A stretch of DNA of 64,000 nt. It comes from Cordylochernes scorpioides (taxonomy: Eukaryota; Arthropoda; Arachnida; Pseudoscorpiones; Chernetidae). Within the stretch, counting starts at the first letter, position 1. Every line of letters starts with the position of its first letter. A program made the position numbers and the translations under genes. Under the pieces are notes generated by a model. That model was not told the DNA's origin, did no database searches, and was given only the letters and a program-made list of their open reading frames with translations. Below, piece after piece: positions 11,516 to 22,989 of the stretch. The DNA lies in the NCBI GenBank assembly GCA_030710605.1, contig CP092880.1, positions 8,445,909 through 8,509,908 on the forward strand, written 5' to 3'.

Positions 11516-12239
11516 CATTGTAGTAAGGTATGTAGAGAGATAATATATTTGATGATATTGAAAATAAATGTTGTATAGTTATTATTTAATTTATTAATTA
11601 AACATTACTCACCAGATGAAATTATTTTATTACAATTATATATATTTAAAAGGTTATATTTATTTTATTTTTACAATTTATTTATATTCGAATCCAATGT
11701 TTACGCTTCATGCTCTCTATTATGATTATATATATTTAAACACAGAGAATACTCTACAATAAAAAAAAAAAAAAAACATATTGCCAGTAAATTTATTTGT
11801 TACACATTTTATAGATATCAAAAGAATTGGAATGTAGATCCTTATTTAGGCCATTCTGCAGTCCAGGTGAAGACTCTAATCAAGGATTGAGCAGTCTGCT
11901 TATTTGAGCCAGGAAGTTTCAAGTTGACAGAAAGTCAGTTATGTGCCGTTGAGACGCTGTAGAATCAGGACAGTCTACAAGGGAAAACAAGAAAGGTAGA
12001 ATTAGCTAAACAGGAGGTGATTCACACTGATTGTGTTTTTGTTTTCGGAGAGCAGTTTTTGAGAACAGCTTGAATCTCTATCTGGAAATTAGAGACCAAG
12101 ATCTTCCAGAATAGGGCTTTTTCCAATAAAGATTGTAGGTTCAGATATGAATTTTGGAATACAAGTTAATAAAGCATCTAATAGTAGACGAAATTCTGAA
12201 AGATCTATAGTTTCTTTCTGTCATACACTTCGGACCTGC

Positions 12240-12377
12240 AGATATTGAAAATAAGTCACAAAAAAGACTTAAAATACACTTCGGATCAAGCAGAGATATT
12301 GAAAATAAGTCACAAAAAAGACTTAAAATACACTTCGGATCAAGCAGAGATATTGAAAATAAGTCACAAAAAAGATT
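12240..12377. repeat. 54-bp tandem repeat, about 2.6 copies
   Basis: The unit contains GAAAATAAGTCACAAAAAAG and AAATACACTTCGGATC. The AAATACACTTCGG word equals the terminal word of the palindromic element at 18975-19190, so the array may have grown from a transposon end. ORFs on both strands here are repeat artefacts. Confidence 0.75.
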
Positions 12378-12379
12378 CA

Positions 12380-13450
12380 ATGACACTTTGGCCAGTAAAA
12401 AATATTTACTGTGGCCCCGAAGTGTCTTTTAATTTTAAAACTATGAATTCTGGCGAAGAAGCCGTCTCCATGATAAGCAAGACTTGGTACCAGTTGGAAG
12501 AATCCACGTAGAAACAGCCGCAGACATCCACGATAGCCTCAACCTTGCTGTGGCCACAGAGCCTGGATACGTTAACTTGGTCCTATCATGTACCATTATT
12601 CTAATAGAGCGCATCCAGACCTGTTCTACCAGAGCAGATCCTAGTTTGGCCTAGGTATACTCTCAGATAGACAGAAATTCCAAGAATCACGCTAGAAGCT
12701 CTGGGTAAAAAGCCAACCATTATAGAAAAGGGCAGAGAGGACTTGATGTTCTTGATATAGTAGAATAATTGGGACTTCCACACCTGCGTCCATTTTCGAT
12801 CCATATAGGTATACATAACATAACCTTCCCGAAGTCCAGGATGACGGAGACTAGGACTTCAAAAAGAAGAAAAGTCAGGACTCTCGGTCCAAGGCAAACT
12901 GACCATCCTTGAATATCGCAATAGGTCGCTGAAGGTAAAAACTGCAAAAATCCAAAGCTCTCTCCTGCTAAGTATTTTTGTTTTATTCTTTTTCGCTACT
13001 CTTTTGGCTTATTTCCAATCAAGGTAAGAATACTCTAGTCACTTTTACTAATAACAACAATAACTTATTTACACAGTGAGATGCATAAAAAGGTCATAGA
13101 GAGTCCATTAGTTGGGACTCGGACACAGCTGTTAAGGAACCTGGTTCAAATAGAAGTATTGTGAATGTTCTGAAATGTTTAAATCCCGATTTTTACAGTT
13201 TATTTTTCTCTTTTACATTTTAAGTCGGGAAGAAAGGATACAGATTTGATATCTTCCATTTAATATAAAATTCACATACACTTTATTGAGATGAGAGAAG
13301 TGCAACTAACTTCAAAAGTTCTATTGAATTTGATGAACATCTCTCTCTCCTAAGATTTTATAAGCCGAATTCCAAATATAGAGAGATATATAATTACAAA
13401 AAACAAACTATCCCTATATGTGAAAAATAGTACAAATGTGATATTGTAAT
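12380..13450. other. Unassigned stretch
   Basis: No supported gene. A small inverted repeat at about 12381-12432 (GACACTTTGGCCAGTAAA / GGCCCCGAAGTGTC) resembles the palindromic family at 18975. ORFs at 12601-12947 are short, overlapping and without recognisable domains. Confidence 0.45.
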
Positions 13451-13454
13451 GGGA

Positions 13455-13868
13455 TAAGGTGCATAAATTATGAAAAAAGGCATCTCCTTATTGTGCAACT
13501 GAAAGTTGCTGATGGCTTGCGCCATCTATCGGAATAAATATCAACTATTCTCTATGATTTTTAATTATTCTAGAATTGGCCAAATACCCATTCTTGATTA
13601 ATCAAGAAAATCTAACCACGGACGCGTTTCGGGCTGTTGGCCCTCATCAACGTGGTGCAAGCTGTACCTCAACGACCAAAAATGAGAGCCAACAGCCCGA
13701 AACGCGTCCGGGGTTAGCTTTTTTTGATTAATCAAGAATGGGTATTTGGCCAATTCTGGAATATTTAAAAATCACCGAGAATAGTTGATATTTATTCCGA
13801 TAGATGGCGCAAGCCATCAGCAACTTTCAGTTGCACGATAAGGAGATGACTTTTTTCATTATCCCTAA
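13455..13868. repeat. Long inverted repeat (LIR-1), about 410 bp
   Basis: Two arms of about 190 bp are near-perfect reverse complements. They include GGCATCTCCTTAT, GCAACTGAAAGTTGCTGATGG, TGATTAATCAAGAAT and GACGCGTTTCGGGCTGTTGG, around a short centre. Diverged or shortened relatives are at 33690-34262 (interrupted) and 53207-53410, with a single arm near 47990-48060. Foldback transposon-like; non-coding. Confidence 0.9.
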
Positions 13869-14101
13869 ATGTGTTTATCTATACAATACACATGTGCACA
13901 CCGAAGGTTTTGCAATAGTTTGGCCGCATTATCTCATAACACATAATTTTGTTACGAATTCTACCTAAGCATTCAAAGTACAGATAAACTTGTTGTAGCG
14001 TCTTAAGCCATCTTTCCGCCAGTTCTTCGATCCGGCTACGATACCATTTCTAATCATTCGAAGCTAAGAACTCCTTCATTTCAGATTCCAACCCATTCTA
14101 G

Positions 14102-14745
14102 TCATTGAAATACCGCCCGCGAAGGAAGAGAGAGAGAGAGAGGCACATTGAACAGAACAAGAAATAATCCGACGGTGCAAGGTCCGGGATATATGCTGGA
14201 TATGGACACAAAGATTACAATTGCGAGAACCGGCGACATTAATGATTTTCCACATATTAAGTTTTGTTCATGAGTATAAAGGGACATATGATCGAATATT
14301 ATTTTGGTGTGTGTGTGTTCGAAACACAAATGGTGGAAGGATGCGTTTGGTTTTCGCCACAAAGCCGGGTTCTTCTGCTTCAAAAAGTATATAACCGCTC
14401 CAGCTGTTTAGAATACAGATTGGTGTTGATAGTTCGACAGTTGAAACTAAACTCATAGTGGATTATCCCTTCAAAATTCTACCAGACGCACAACATCAAC
14501 TTATATTCGAAACGTCAACATTTGACAACAGGTTGAGGAGTCTGACTCGGTCTCAACCATCACTTTTGGATGTTAGGTTTACAATATTTGACCCAATACT
14601 CATCGTCAGTATCTTTATGAAATGTAAATCATTAGAATTATACAAGGCTGCCCAAGAGAAAACACATTGTGAAAAGAGAGCCGTATGTAAATACGTAGAT
14701 ATGGAAATAAGCAATCACCTGTAAATAACTAACTTCTTTCCTAAG
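14102..14745. other. Unassigned stretch with small ORFs
   Basis: Overlapping ORFs on both strands (14102-14383 minus, 14458-14724 plus) have no recognisable family. 14243-14325 repeats 16607-16690 almost base for base: a MITE-A end plus 'acatatgatcgaatattatt' and a GT run. The + ORF ends just upstream of a LINE-like tail at about 14780, so it could be LINE-derived, but I cannot show this. Confidence 0.35.
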
Positions 14746-14754
14746 AAATTATGC

Positions 14755-15085
14755 ACCTGGGAGAATCCTGTGTAGGGTATAGGTACCCAATAAAAGGCTT
14801 GTTGTTGTTGTATATTGCAACGTGGAAAATTAGGGAAGACCAACTTCGGGATGAGACAACAATTTATTTCAGGCAAGAACAAACTATGAGAAAAGAAACT
14901 TATTGTGAAAGGTTGTAGTTTTATTTAAAATTTGTAGCGCAATTTTTTCGTTTACTTCAAACTATGAGTTATAAACAAAAGATAAGTAAAAGAGGGGAGT
15001 GTACAGAGTATAGCAAAATATAAACATAAAGAATAATACTCTGCTAATAAAATAATAAATATTTTGTTACAATATTATTAGAATT
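14755..15085 (-). mobile_element. LINE-like tail followed by LTR-B copy
   Basis: 14785-14812 is 'caataaaaggcttgttgttg', a GTT-tailed LINE end. From about 14818 the LTR-B sequence begins (cgtggaaaattagggaagac ... caatttatttcaggcaagaac ... gttacaatatt); on the minus strand this gives an AAATAAATTG polyadenylation region and a CCACGTTGCA end. No LTR partner or internal coding region is adjacent. Confidence 0.5.
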
Positions 15086-15599
15086 GTCTAGCAGTTTCTT
15101 GCACAAATCCACTTAGCGGTTTGCCTGAGCTAACGTCAATTCGTAAGGTCCAAAGAGGCAGCTCCTGTTGGCTTTGCCTAGTTTGTGAAGGTGACGAACC
15201 ACAGTGATTTTCAATGTGCCCAGTTCGTCTGATATTCTTTGAATTCCGGTTGTTGGATTTACCCCCACTGCCGGTCACAGGACGTCCTTATCTGTGATTC
15301 GTGGCCTAGCGGTTATTTTCAGGATTCCTGTCACCTTGGCGAAATTTCTTTAAAAAACCTATCTATAATGCCGTGGTTCAAGAACCCTCCCTCTTTCACA
15401 TGACAAATGTTTATTATTACTTCAACAGCACACATTAGGATCCAATTAAAACTAATAAATTAACGGTTCTCTAATAAATCTATATTGATAATCTACATTT
15501 TAAATTTCAATTAAAGTGAATAAAAAGAAACAATAAAGAAACGAGAGCAATATATAATATACCACTTCACCTTAATCAGTATGAGCTATCACATGTAGG

Positions 15600-15735
15600 G
15601 GGTTTAACAGTTCAAAATCAAAATTCAAAATCACTTTATTAAACAAAATGTTAACGCGGGATTCAATCCCTGTTCATGACTGTCGGGAATCGAGGGTGTT
15701 ACCTACTCGTCTACCGACTTTGTTTAACAGTTAAT
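15600..15735 (-). mobile_element. tRNA-derived SINE-2, copy 1
   Basis: On the minus strand it reads GTCGGTAGACGAGTAGGTAA (A-box-like), then a B-box-like GGGATTGAATCCCGCG, then AACATTTTGTTTAATAAAGT. Copies at 19440-19532 and 28005-28085. Head-only copies; non-coding. Confidence 0.65.
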
Positions 15736-15749
15736 GGCTGAAACTTTAC

Positions 15750-16085
15750 CTTTAAATTTATATAAAAGGACGTACCTGGATCTGTAAAGAAAAAAAAAAA
15801 ACATTTTTTTTTTCTCAAAATATTTCGAGAGATTGCTCCCTCTTTATCAATTTATTGTACATTTATTTATTTATGCTTATGAGGTGATACAGCAGCGTAT
15901 TTACAATTAGAGAGGAGACAAAATGAATTAAATATAGAAAAAAGAAGTTAGGACATATCGGTCATTAAAGTCTGAGAGGCAAGGCCTTCAGCCAGTTCAG
16001 GGCTTCCGGGGTGACAATTGTACATTGAACTTAATTTACAAATTCTTGTAGATCACATGAAAACAATTTGTCATTGGTCAAAAAA
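15750..16085. repeat. Left half of a palindromic element, interrupted
   Basis: Matches one arm and the centre of the complete palindrome at 17745-17990 (aaaggacgtacctggatctg ... gagagattgctccctcttta ... ttacaaattcttgtagat). It is split by a LINE fragment at 15864-16017. Confidence 0.65.
15864..16017 (-). mobile_element. Short LINE 3'-end insertion with 9-bp duplication
   Basis: Flanked by identical TTGTACATT at 15855-15863 and 16018-16026. Comparison with the uninterrupted element at 17776-17800 shows the sequence is continuous without this segment. On the minus strand it ends CATAAATAAATA, a LINE-type tail. 154 bp, no full domain. Confidence 0.7.
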
Positions 16086-16512
16086 TAATTAATGATAATA
16101 ATACATTAAAAATTAAAATTGAAAATAATAATAAAAATAAAAATATTATAAAAATTAAAGGCTTTTTGTGAAATTAGTAATGCAGTATTTTATATAATGT
16201 TTTTTTGAAACAAAATGTAAAGAAATAAATAATAGAAAAATTTACCTTTAAATATTCAAAATCTTTCGGATAATCCTGCTAGAATTGAAATTTCCTGTCC
16301 GTAAGTTATTCTACGCTTTCTTGGCGGAATGCTAAGTCACGATCTGCAATGTTCAATCGTTTGATGGATTTATTTCAGTTTAGATATATCCTCGAATGTC
16401 GCGATAGGATAAGTTTCCAGTACAGTAGAAACCTTTGGTCTTTTAAATGGAAGAACTGTACTCGAAGCACAAAATATTGGTAAAATTTCTATACTTGCAG
16501 AAACCTCTTTTC

Positions 16513-16690
16513 ATACACTCATAGACAAAACTTGAGGAAGTTTTACCTTTTTGCATGTATTCATTCCCAAAAAAATAAAATAAAATAGACAACAGGCGAC
16601 ATTAAAGACTTTCCACTTCCATAAGTTTTGTCAATGAGTATAAATGGACATATGATCGAATATTATTTTGGTGTGTGTGTGTGTTCAAAA
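16513..16690. mobile_element. MITE-A, internally deleted, plus shared flank
   Basis: Ends ACACTCATAGACAAAACTTG (16514) and ATAAGTTTTGTCAATGAGTA (16620-16641) enclose a shortened interior. The 16607-16690 flank is duplicated at 14243-14325. Confidence 0.7.
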
Positions 16691-16699
16691 TACAATTTC

Positions 16700-17490
16700 A
16701 AGTTTGTATTGATAAATTAGCGACCCATCTGTCGGTTCTTCAAGGATATTTTTTTTCCTTATTGAGGGGAATGCATTCAAATATAAAGTACACTAATTCA
16801 GCTTTAATTTTATTTAAGAATCCTGTCGGCTACGTCATGTTGTAACATTTCCTATTTAGAAATAAGAGATAGTCCCAATACTCTGTGTTTTAATATTTAA
16901 TTAAATTATAACAAGGTTAACCATAATATATGACATAAAATAACTTATGCAAAATTAGAGAAAGAAAAAAATATACAGTGTTACGGACGGCCTAAATATG
17001 AAGAAAAATCAACGAATAATGCAATATTTTACGTAAATAAATAATGAGCATGTTACAGTGTGAAATATGCCTTCTGCAATTAAGTTTTTTTATATGGGTT
17101 TGTCGATAAAAAAAAAAAAATCTATCCCGGCTCTCCTGGCCTCATCCGGCGATGATCCCCTGGCAACCCATCCTCAGGCCCCTCCAACAATATAATGTAC
17201 ATAGTGATTTGTATATATTCCGCTTTATGTGTCCATCGGGGCTCAAAAATCATTCATTTTGGTTAGCAGCCCCGTAAATAAAGATATTTACGATAAAAAA
17301 AACGAAGAGAATTCTTAGATGTGCGATGAGACATCGTCAGTGGGAGATCACTGAGTACTCAGCAGCAAATGGATGCATTGGACTTGAGTTTTGAAAAAGA
17401 GGAAATTGATCTGAGGTGGTTATTCAGGAGTGAATTTACAATGATGAAATCAGTGCTTGTCATATGAGTAATAGCTTAGAAAATTCTATC
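16700..17490. other. Unassigned stretch
   Basis: No supported gene. 17120-17295 is relatively GC-rich (gatgatcccctggcaaccca ... gcagccccgtaaataaagat) and looks like the end of a retroelement transcript, but no domain could be read. Confidence 0.4.
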
Positions 17491-17990
17491 TTTATATAAA
17501 AAAGGACATACCTGAATCTGTAATGAAAAAAACAACAAATTTTTCTCAAAATATTGTCACTGAATAATTATTTTTAAATACTCTGTTGTTTATATCATCA
17601 TAAATATTTTCCTAGTCATCACCCCTTACCATGGTTGTATATTACCACTTGTAAAAACAATTGACATATTTATCAACATTTAAGTTTAATTAATAAATTA
17701 TTTTTAATTAAGCTTTTGGAATACTTGTCTTCTCTACCGTGACAGTATTTCGAGAGATTGCTCCCTCTTTATCAATTTGCTGCACAATAAACTTAATTTA
17801 CAAATTCTTGTAGATAAAATGAAAACAACTTTGTCCATTATGTGATCTACAATAATTTTTAAATTAAGTTTACTGTGCAATTAATTGATAAAGAGGGAGC
17901 AATCTCTTGAAATATTTTGAGAAAAAAATTGTTTCTATTTTTTCTTTACAGATCCAGGTACGTCCTTTTATATAAAGTTATTTGATGGAT
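17490..17990. repeat. Palindromic element
   Basis: 17745-17990 contains arms GAGAGATTGCTCCCTCTTTA and its complement around TTACAAATTCTTGTAGAT. The outer part (aaaggacatacctgaatctg at 17505 and cagatccaggtacgtccttt at 17951) extends the palindrome, with an AT-rich insert at about 17560-17745. Same family as 15750-16085. Confidence 0.7.
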
Positions 17991-18354
17991 CGCCTTTTGA
18001 CTCAAATTCTAACTTTGTTAATGATGATTGAAGCGAGATGAACTTTAGCCTTATCATGAGGTTTCCATTATCTTTTATGAACTTTATCCCTATAATCTAG
18101 CAAATTCTATTATCTCTCTTTAACCCTTACACTACCCATCTTTTTTTACTAGTTTCCATGGCCATGGAAATCCTATGACGCAAGACATGGGTTTTGCTGC
18201 AAGCGCATATTTTAGGTACAAGTTCGGCTTTGTACTTAATGTGTGAGGGAGGTATTTTTCACACCCATAATTTAGAGTTGGGATTGAAATGGTTTGCGAT
18301 ATAAACTGGTAAGGTAAAATCTCTACCTTTGGAACATAATATCAATTTTTATTT

Positions 18355-18812
18355 TTTTTTTATCCCTCGTACATGTGATACAGGCCATGATAATAATTTT
18401 TTTTTGCTTATCCCTAATACACGTGGTACAGGCCATTAAATTCATGGTGGATAGAAGAAGAAGACTGCTTTTACTGTAAGTGCACCACATGTCTCCACAT
18501 GTGAAAAGCAGTTTGACTTTGCACTTACAAATGTGCTATGATAATCATGGTAGGTAGAAGTAGGCAACTGCTTTTACTGTAAGTGCACCACATGTCTACA
18601 CGTGTGAAAAGCATTTCGACTTTGCACTAATAAATTTGTCAGAGCTCCGTTTGGTTACTTGTACTTGTTGGTGTGGTTGAACTTTTACAAGAAACGTTGG
18701 TCATTGGAGCATTTTTTTTTAATAGAAAAAAGTGCCCAATGCTGGATTCGATCCCGGGTCGTAGCGGTCGAAAACCAACGGTTTAGAACATCCTTCCACT
18801 GACCTCCCATAA
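18355..18812 (-). mobile_element. tRNA-derived SINE-1, copy 2, internally rearranged
   Basis: The minus strand shows the tRNA-like head with the B-box region at about 18740-18760, the SINE-1 body and the tail. The body is partly repeated: the 'gtacaggccat' tail word occurs at about 18380 and 18428, and 'ctgcttttactgtaagtgca' at about 18470 and 18570, so the tail half was duplicated or hit by a second SINE. Confidence 0.8.
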
Positions 18813-18974
18813 TATAAATCGATTAGCCACTTTTGACCATCTCCTGGAGTAAATGCTTTTGTAAACCAAATCTAACCTAATTCAACATCCAATGAGTGAC
18901 CAAAAAGGCCATAAGCATCAATGATGTTTGAGATGTCGCCCATGGGAAATATGGAGAGACTATCAGAAGAATAT

Positions 18975-19192
18975 CTCTATGAAAAATAGACACTTCGGCC
19001 AGTTAGAGTTTTTATTTTTTTCAACGTTTCGACAAAAATATTTTGTCTTCGTCAGGAGAAGTAAATAAAATAAAGCATTTGGCAAGGCGTTAAAAATTGT
19101 TCTTATATAATAAATAAAAACTAACTGGCCGAAGTGTATTTTTCATAGAACTATGAATGTCGGACAGGAAACTTTCTATCTTCAGTATATCA
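18975..19192. mobile_element. Palindromic MITE (family D)
   Basis: Ends ATGAAAAATAGACACTTCGG and CCGAAGTGTATTTTTCAT are inverted repeats; the interior has the paired words TTCAACGTTTCGACAAAAAT and GTCTTCGTCAGGAG. Related sequence occurs at 41470-41660 and 41750-41945. Non-coding. Confidence 0.75.
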
Positions 19193-19439
19193 GAAGAATA
19201 ATCAATGAAAATAATAATAATAATAACAAACACAAAACACCATCTTTTGACCATCATTAAAACTTAACAGACACGAATCGATAAATTTTCAGCGTTGGTC
19301 AAATTCAGAAAGCCAATTTGATCGCCATGTTTTAAATTTTTAATCAGTATTCTGTTCCAAAATAAAATTTATTAGGTACTGCTCAAAAAGAACAACCTAG
19401 CTTATGATATCTACATAAGAAATATGAACAGGTTCTTTA

Positions 19440-19532
19440 TAGAAAAACGTGTCCAATGTGAAATTAGATCCCGGTTCATGGTTGTCAGGAATCGAGGGTT
19501 TTAACCATTCGTCCACTGACTCTTTCTTAATC
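19440..19532 (-). mobile_element. tRNA-derived SINE-2, copy 2
   Basis: Head region only: GTCAGTGGACGAATGG (A-box-like) and GAACCGGGATCTAATTTC (B-box region) on the minus strand. Diverged from the copies at 15600 and 28005. Confidence 0.55.
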
Positions 19533-19739
19533 AGTATAGTGCTGTTTTGATTTCATGAAATTCCTCGAGGAAAAGTTCATTTCATTTTTAGAATTTATTA
19601 TGGAAGTTTGTTTTTAGATAACGTACACAGACTCAGATGGTTGGGCGAAACCATCTTAAATTGAAGATTAACGCAAGTTCTTCTATATTCTTGTTTATAG
19701 CATTTATTCACTCAAAATACAAGATATACATTATATAGC

Positions 19740-20070
19740 GAGATTTGCGGGACAAGAATGGAGCCGGGGCTACATCACCATATACTCTCATGTATGGGGC
19801 TGAAAGACGAACGAGAAGTGCTCTTCAGGGAAATAGGCCTTGAGGGACTCTCTTTGGAGCTCCTGTTGAATGAGGTGGTGAGAAACAGAGCTGGAGCGTT
19901 TGCGTTGTTCAAATTTTGGAAGACGACTGAAGAGAAGGGAAAATGCTATATACATAATCTAATTGATGTAAATAATTATATGTAAATAATCTTTGTCAGG
20001 ATTAGAATAACGAATCCTGTATGGGACTTTGATTCCAGTAAAAGGCTTGTTGTTGCTGTTGTATATAGTC
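19740..20070 (+). mobile_element. Probable LINE ORF2 C-terminal end and 3' UTR
   Basis: The ORF at 19758-19985 contains H-H-I-L-S-C-M-G-L-x-D-E-R, resembling the 'HIL..C..L...R' C-terminal region of LINE polyproteins. It is followed by a short UTR ending 'gattccagtaaaaggcttgttg' with a GTT tail, like the ends at 14790 and 20185. The start codon and product are not genuine host features. Confidence 0.5.
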
Positions 20071-20209
20071 ACAGTGTAGAAAATACTATACTATACCTAC
20101 TACATATAGGTTTCTCTCTGTATTCTTAGTTCTCTTCTCTTACTCTGTAAACTGAGGACGAGAGGTCCTCAATAAAGGCTTTTGTTGTTGTTGATATACA
20201 TTATATTTA

Positions 20210-20310
20210 AATAAAAGGTATATATTGGATCAAAATATTATTTATTTTTACCAATATTTCAGTTGGCTGAACGCCAACCTTTATCAAGGTATTATAACAT
20301 TTTAAAGTGT
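20210..20310. repeat. Single arm of the 8272 foldback
   Basis: 'tatattggatcaaaatatta', 'cagttggctgaacgccaacc' and 'tattataacat' match the left arm at 8272-8360. The other arm is absent. Confidence 0.7.
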
Positions 20311-20475
20311 GTCAACAACAAACTCAGCGCCACATAACGTCTCAATAGAATTAAGTTTTAAAATATTTTTGTTTATATTAAACGGGGAGGAAAAATTGAT
20401 ATATAAATTCATATTATGGAGAAAAAAAAAAAAATGTAAATACATTCATATATTATATATTTCTATAACGTTCAA

Positions 20476-20870
20476 TTTTTTACTGGACATGGTGACTTCA
20501 ACACATATTTGTTTAGAATTGGAAAAATTGGTTCACCTGCATGCACTTGTGGAAATAAAAAACAAACCCCTGAACACCTTCTGATAAACTGTCCATTAAC
20601 TTCTGATCTAAGGGAAAAAAACCAACTTTACCTGACTAATACAAAACAAGTTGCTTACAATAAAGACCAATACATCAAGTTTAATAGATTCTGCAGGCTG
20701 TATGCTTTAAGGCGAAAGTGTTGACTGTACATATTTCAAGCTACTATTTCTAATTACTATATGCAAAACGTTCAATTGTGTTAATTGTATATAATTTCAG
20801 ATATACACGCAATTATCCTAATTGTGGATATGGCGTGTCTCTCCCAACTGTTAAATAAATATATTATATT
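20476..20870 (+). mobile_element. LINE 3' end with ORF2 C-terminal zinc-binding motif, copy B
   Basis: The frame through 20483-20722 reads T-G-H-G-D-F-N-T-Y-L, then C-T-C-G-N and T-P-E-H-L-L-I-N-C-P. This is the classic 'TGHG...CxCG...EHxLxxC' C-terminus of Jockey/I/R1-type LINE polyproteins. A stop at 20722 precedes a 3' UTR that matches 10680-10985 and ends in AATAAATA. A frame disruption near 20480 separates it from upstream sequence, so the copy is dead. Confidence 0.82.
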
Positions 20871-21099
20871 ATTCTATTACAAATCACCATTTTGTGTTTA
20901 TTTTTGTCAAAGGAGTATTATATCACAAAGAGGATGTCCAACAAGCTCCGTTTATTATAATAAACCGGGAAAAGTGATTTAAAAAAATAGCTTGCATCTT
21001 TTCCTCGGCTAAGAAAAAATAATTAGAGCAATACAATTCTGACTGAAAGTAAATCTATGCAATTTTGAAATAGAGAACTGTACTACATATTTACATCCC

Positions 21100-21238
21100 T
21101 ACCTTTACAATTTAACAAAATCAATAAGCAAATCCAGGGCCAGATTTCTTTTAACTATTTTTTATTTCTCAAGTTTTAGGGCCAATCTTTCGGCCTTCAA
21201 CAAGAGACCTAGAAGTACCACTTCCAGCCAATTATATA
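21100..21238 (-). repeat. Family C repeat, copy 1
   Basis: Reverse complement of 22283-22410 (ggctggaag.ggtacttcta, tgttgaagg, aaaacttgagaaata, ctggccctggatt). A third, diverged copy lies at 31395-31600, where the 'ctttcgggataacatgccctt' pair makes an inverted repeat. Class unknown. Confidence 0.6.
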
Positions 21239-21247
21239 ATAATATAT

Positions 21248-21562
21248 TGTCGCGGAGATAAAAAGGGCAAATTTGGGAATAATTAATTTATTATAAAGGT
21301 GGGTATTTACCTTTTAGTTCTCCAATAAAATTATATACAAGAGGTATTTATAGGGAGAGAGAGTCAGATGATATAACAACTTACCCCAAGGTAAAGATAA
21401 TAATCATGAGCGTCGTCAGCCACCGTCCCATTTTTCTTATTTGCAGATAAGAACCCGAGAACCCCTCACACCTGTGATCCCCCCCCCTCCCCCGGAGTCC
21501 AGGGATGATTGACAGGTGTCCCATGGAGCTTCTTGTGACCGGAGTTGCAGAGCTACTTGACA
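21248..21562 (-). mobile_element. Solo LTR, copy 2
   Basis: 315 bp with TGTC...GACA ends and ATAT on both sides (21244-21247, 21563-21566), closely matching 507-803. On the minus strand it has the same CTATAAATA TATA-like box and downstream AATAAA. Differences from copy 1 are small indels, including a C-run near 21480-21492. Confidence 0.78.
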
Positions 21563-21566
21563 ATAT

Positions 21567-22282
21567 TGCCACGTAGAGAATTAGGGAAGACAAAAACTTC
21601 AGGAGGAGACAACAATTTATTTCAGGGAAGGACAAATTATGAATTGTAAACAAAAGATAAGCCACGAGGGAAATTTACAGAGTCGCAAGACATAAACTTA
21701 AAAATGACCACTCTGTTAATAAAAAAATTATAAAATTAATAAATACTTTGTTAGATAGCTTCTTCCCTATGGAAGCTGTGACCCACAGCTAGCAATTATT
21801 GTAGATACTGACGTGGATTTGACGTGCTTCTGCCAAGGATTCCATCGAAGTCTTGGAACTTTGTCCCTAGTATCTTTGCGTCCATTTTCTTGCGGCGTGA
21901 AGAGCGGCTTTGTCGTCGTATCATCGTCTATAGGGACATCGTCATCTTGGAAGGAAGTCTTGGCTTTGACACGGTGATGGAATCCTGGAGCCAGTCTCTA
22001 AAAATGTGGATTACAGCACCCATGGCTTCAAGGTCTTCTCGGCGGTCTTCAGTTTGTCTTCCCTAACCTACCCAGCATCTCCACCAAAATGCCACGTGGA
22101 AAATTAGGGAAGACAAAAACTTCAGGAGGAGACAACAATTTATTTCAGGGAAGGACAAACTATGAATTGTAAACAAAAGATAAGCCACGAGGGAAATTTA
22201 CAGAGTCGCAAGATATAAACTTAAAAATGACCACTCTGTTAATAAAAAAATTAATAAATACTATGTTACAATATAATTGGCT
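21567..22282 (-). mobile_element. Pair of LTR-B direct repeats with a spacer
   Basis: 21567-21757 and 22088-22282 are direct repeats (tgccacgtggaaaattagggaa, caatttatttcagggaagga, ttacagagtcgcaaga, gaccactctgttaataaa). The 330-bp spacer ends 'gtttgtcttccctaacctac'. The arrangement could be two LTRs around a deleted interior or a tandem duplication. The + ORF at 21824-22066 lies in the spacer and has no recognisable domain. Confidence 0.5.
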
Positions 22283-22410
22283 GGAAGCGGTACTTCTAGG
22301 TCTCCTGTTGAAGGGCTTGTTGGCCTAAAAACTTGAGAAATACAAAATAGTTAAAGAAACCTGGCCCTGGATTGTTTGTACATTTTGTTAAAAAGAGAAC
22401 TGTGTATCTA
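22283..22410 (+). repeat. Family C repeat, copy 2
   Basis: Inverted copy of 21100-21238, so the two flank the LTR-B pair in opposite orientation. ORFs through this region (22296-22604 minus, 22564-22992 plus) show no recognisable domain. Confidence 0.6.
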
Positions 22411-22989
22411 GTAAAATAAATAGAGAGAGCCTCCCTAGAATTCCAAACCTTCCTCTGCGTGGCGGGCATGAGAAGCAGCACAAGTAAAGGACTGCCCTGT
22501 TGGGCGAAGTACAGTGTCGTGAGCCCCGAGCCGCTACGGTAACCGTGAACAGGGAACTCTGAAATGTGGCTGACTAACAGGGCAATGGCACCCCTCCATT
22601 CCATAGAGCAACAAAATCAGTTTGTTGGCCTGTATTGTAATCAGGGTGCACAGACCGATCTGATTTGCTCCATGGACAAGACACCATCACCAAAAATAGA
22701 GAGAGATATCAATATATACAAAAAAGTAAGGTATTACTTTATTCTATATATATGCAATATGCAAATTTCTGACTTATTTGCATATATACTTATTCCATGT
22801 GAGGTATCGCGGTGTTATCAGCAAGGAACACAGCTTCAGCCAACAACATTTATCCAGCATCGGCAGTTATCAGAGATTCCGATGGCGCAAGGACTTTTTT
22901 TTTTTAATTGTTCCCTCCTATCGGCCTTTGCCCTCTCTTCCACTGCATTGTTTGGTATCATAGCCGCGTCCGGGTTGTTGGATTTTCTC

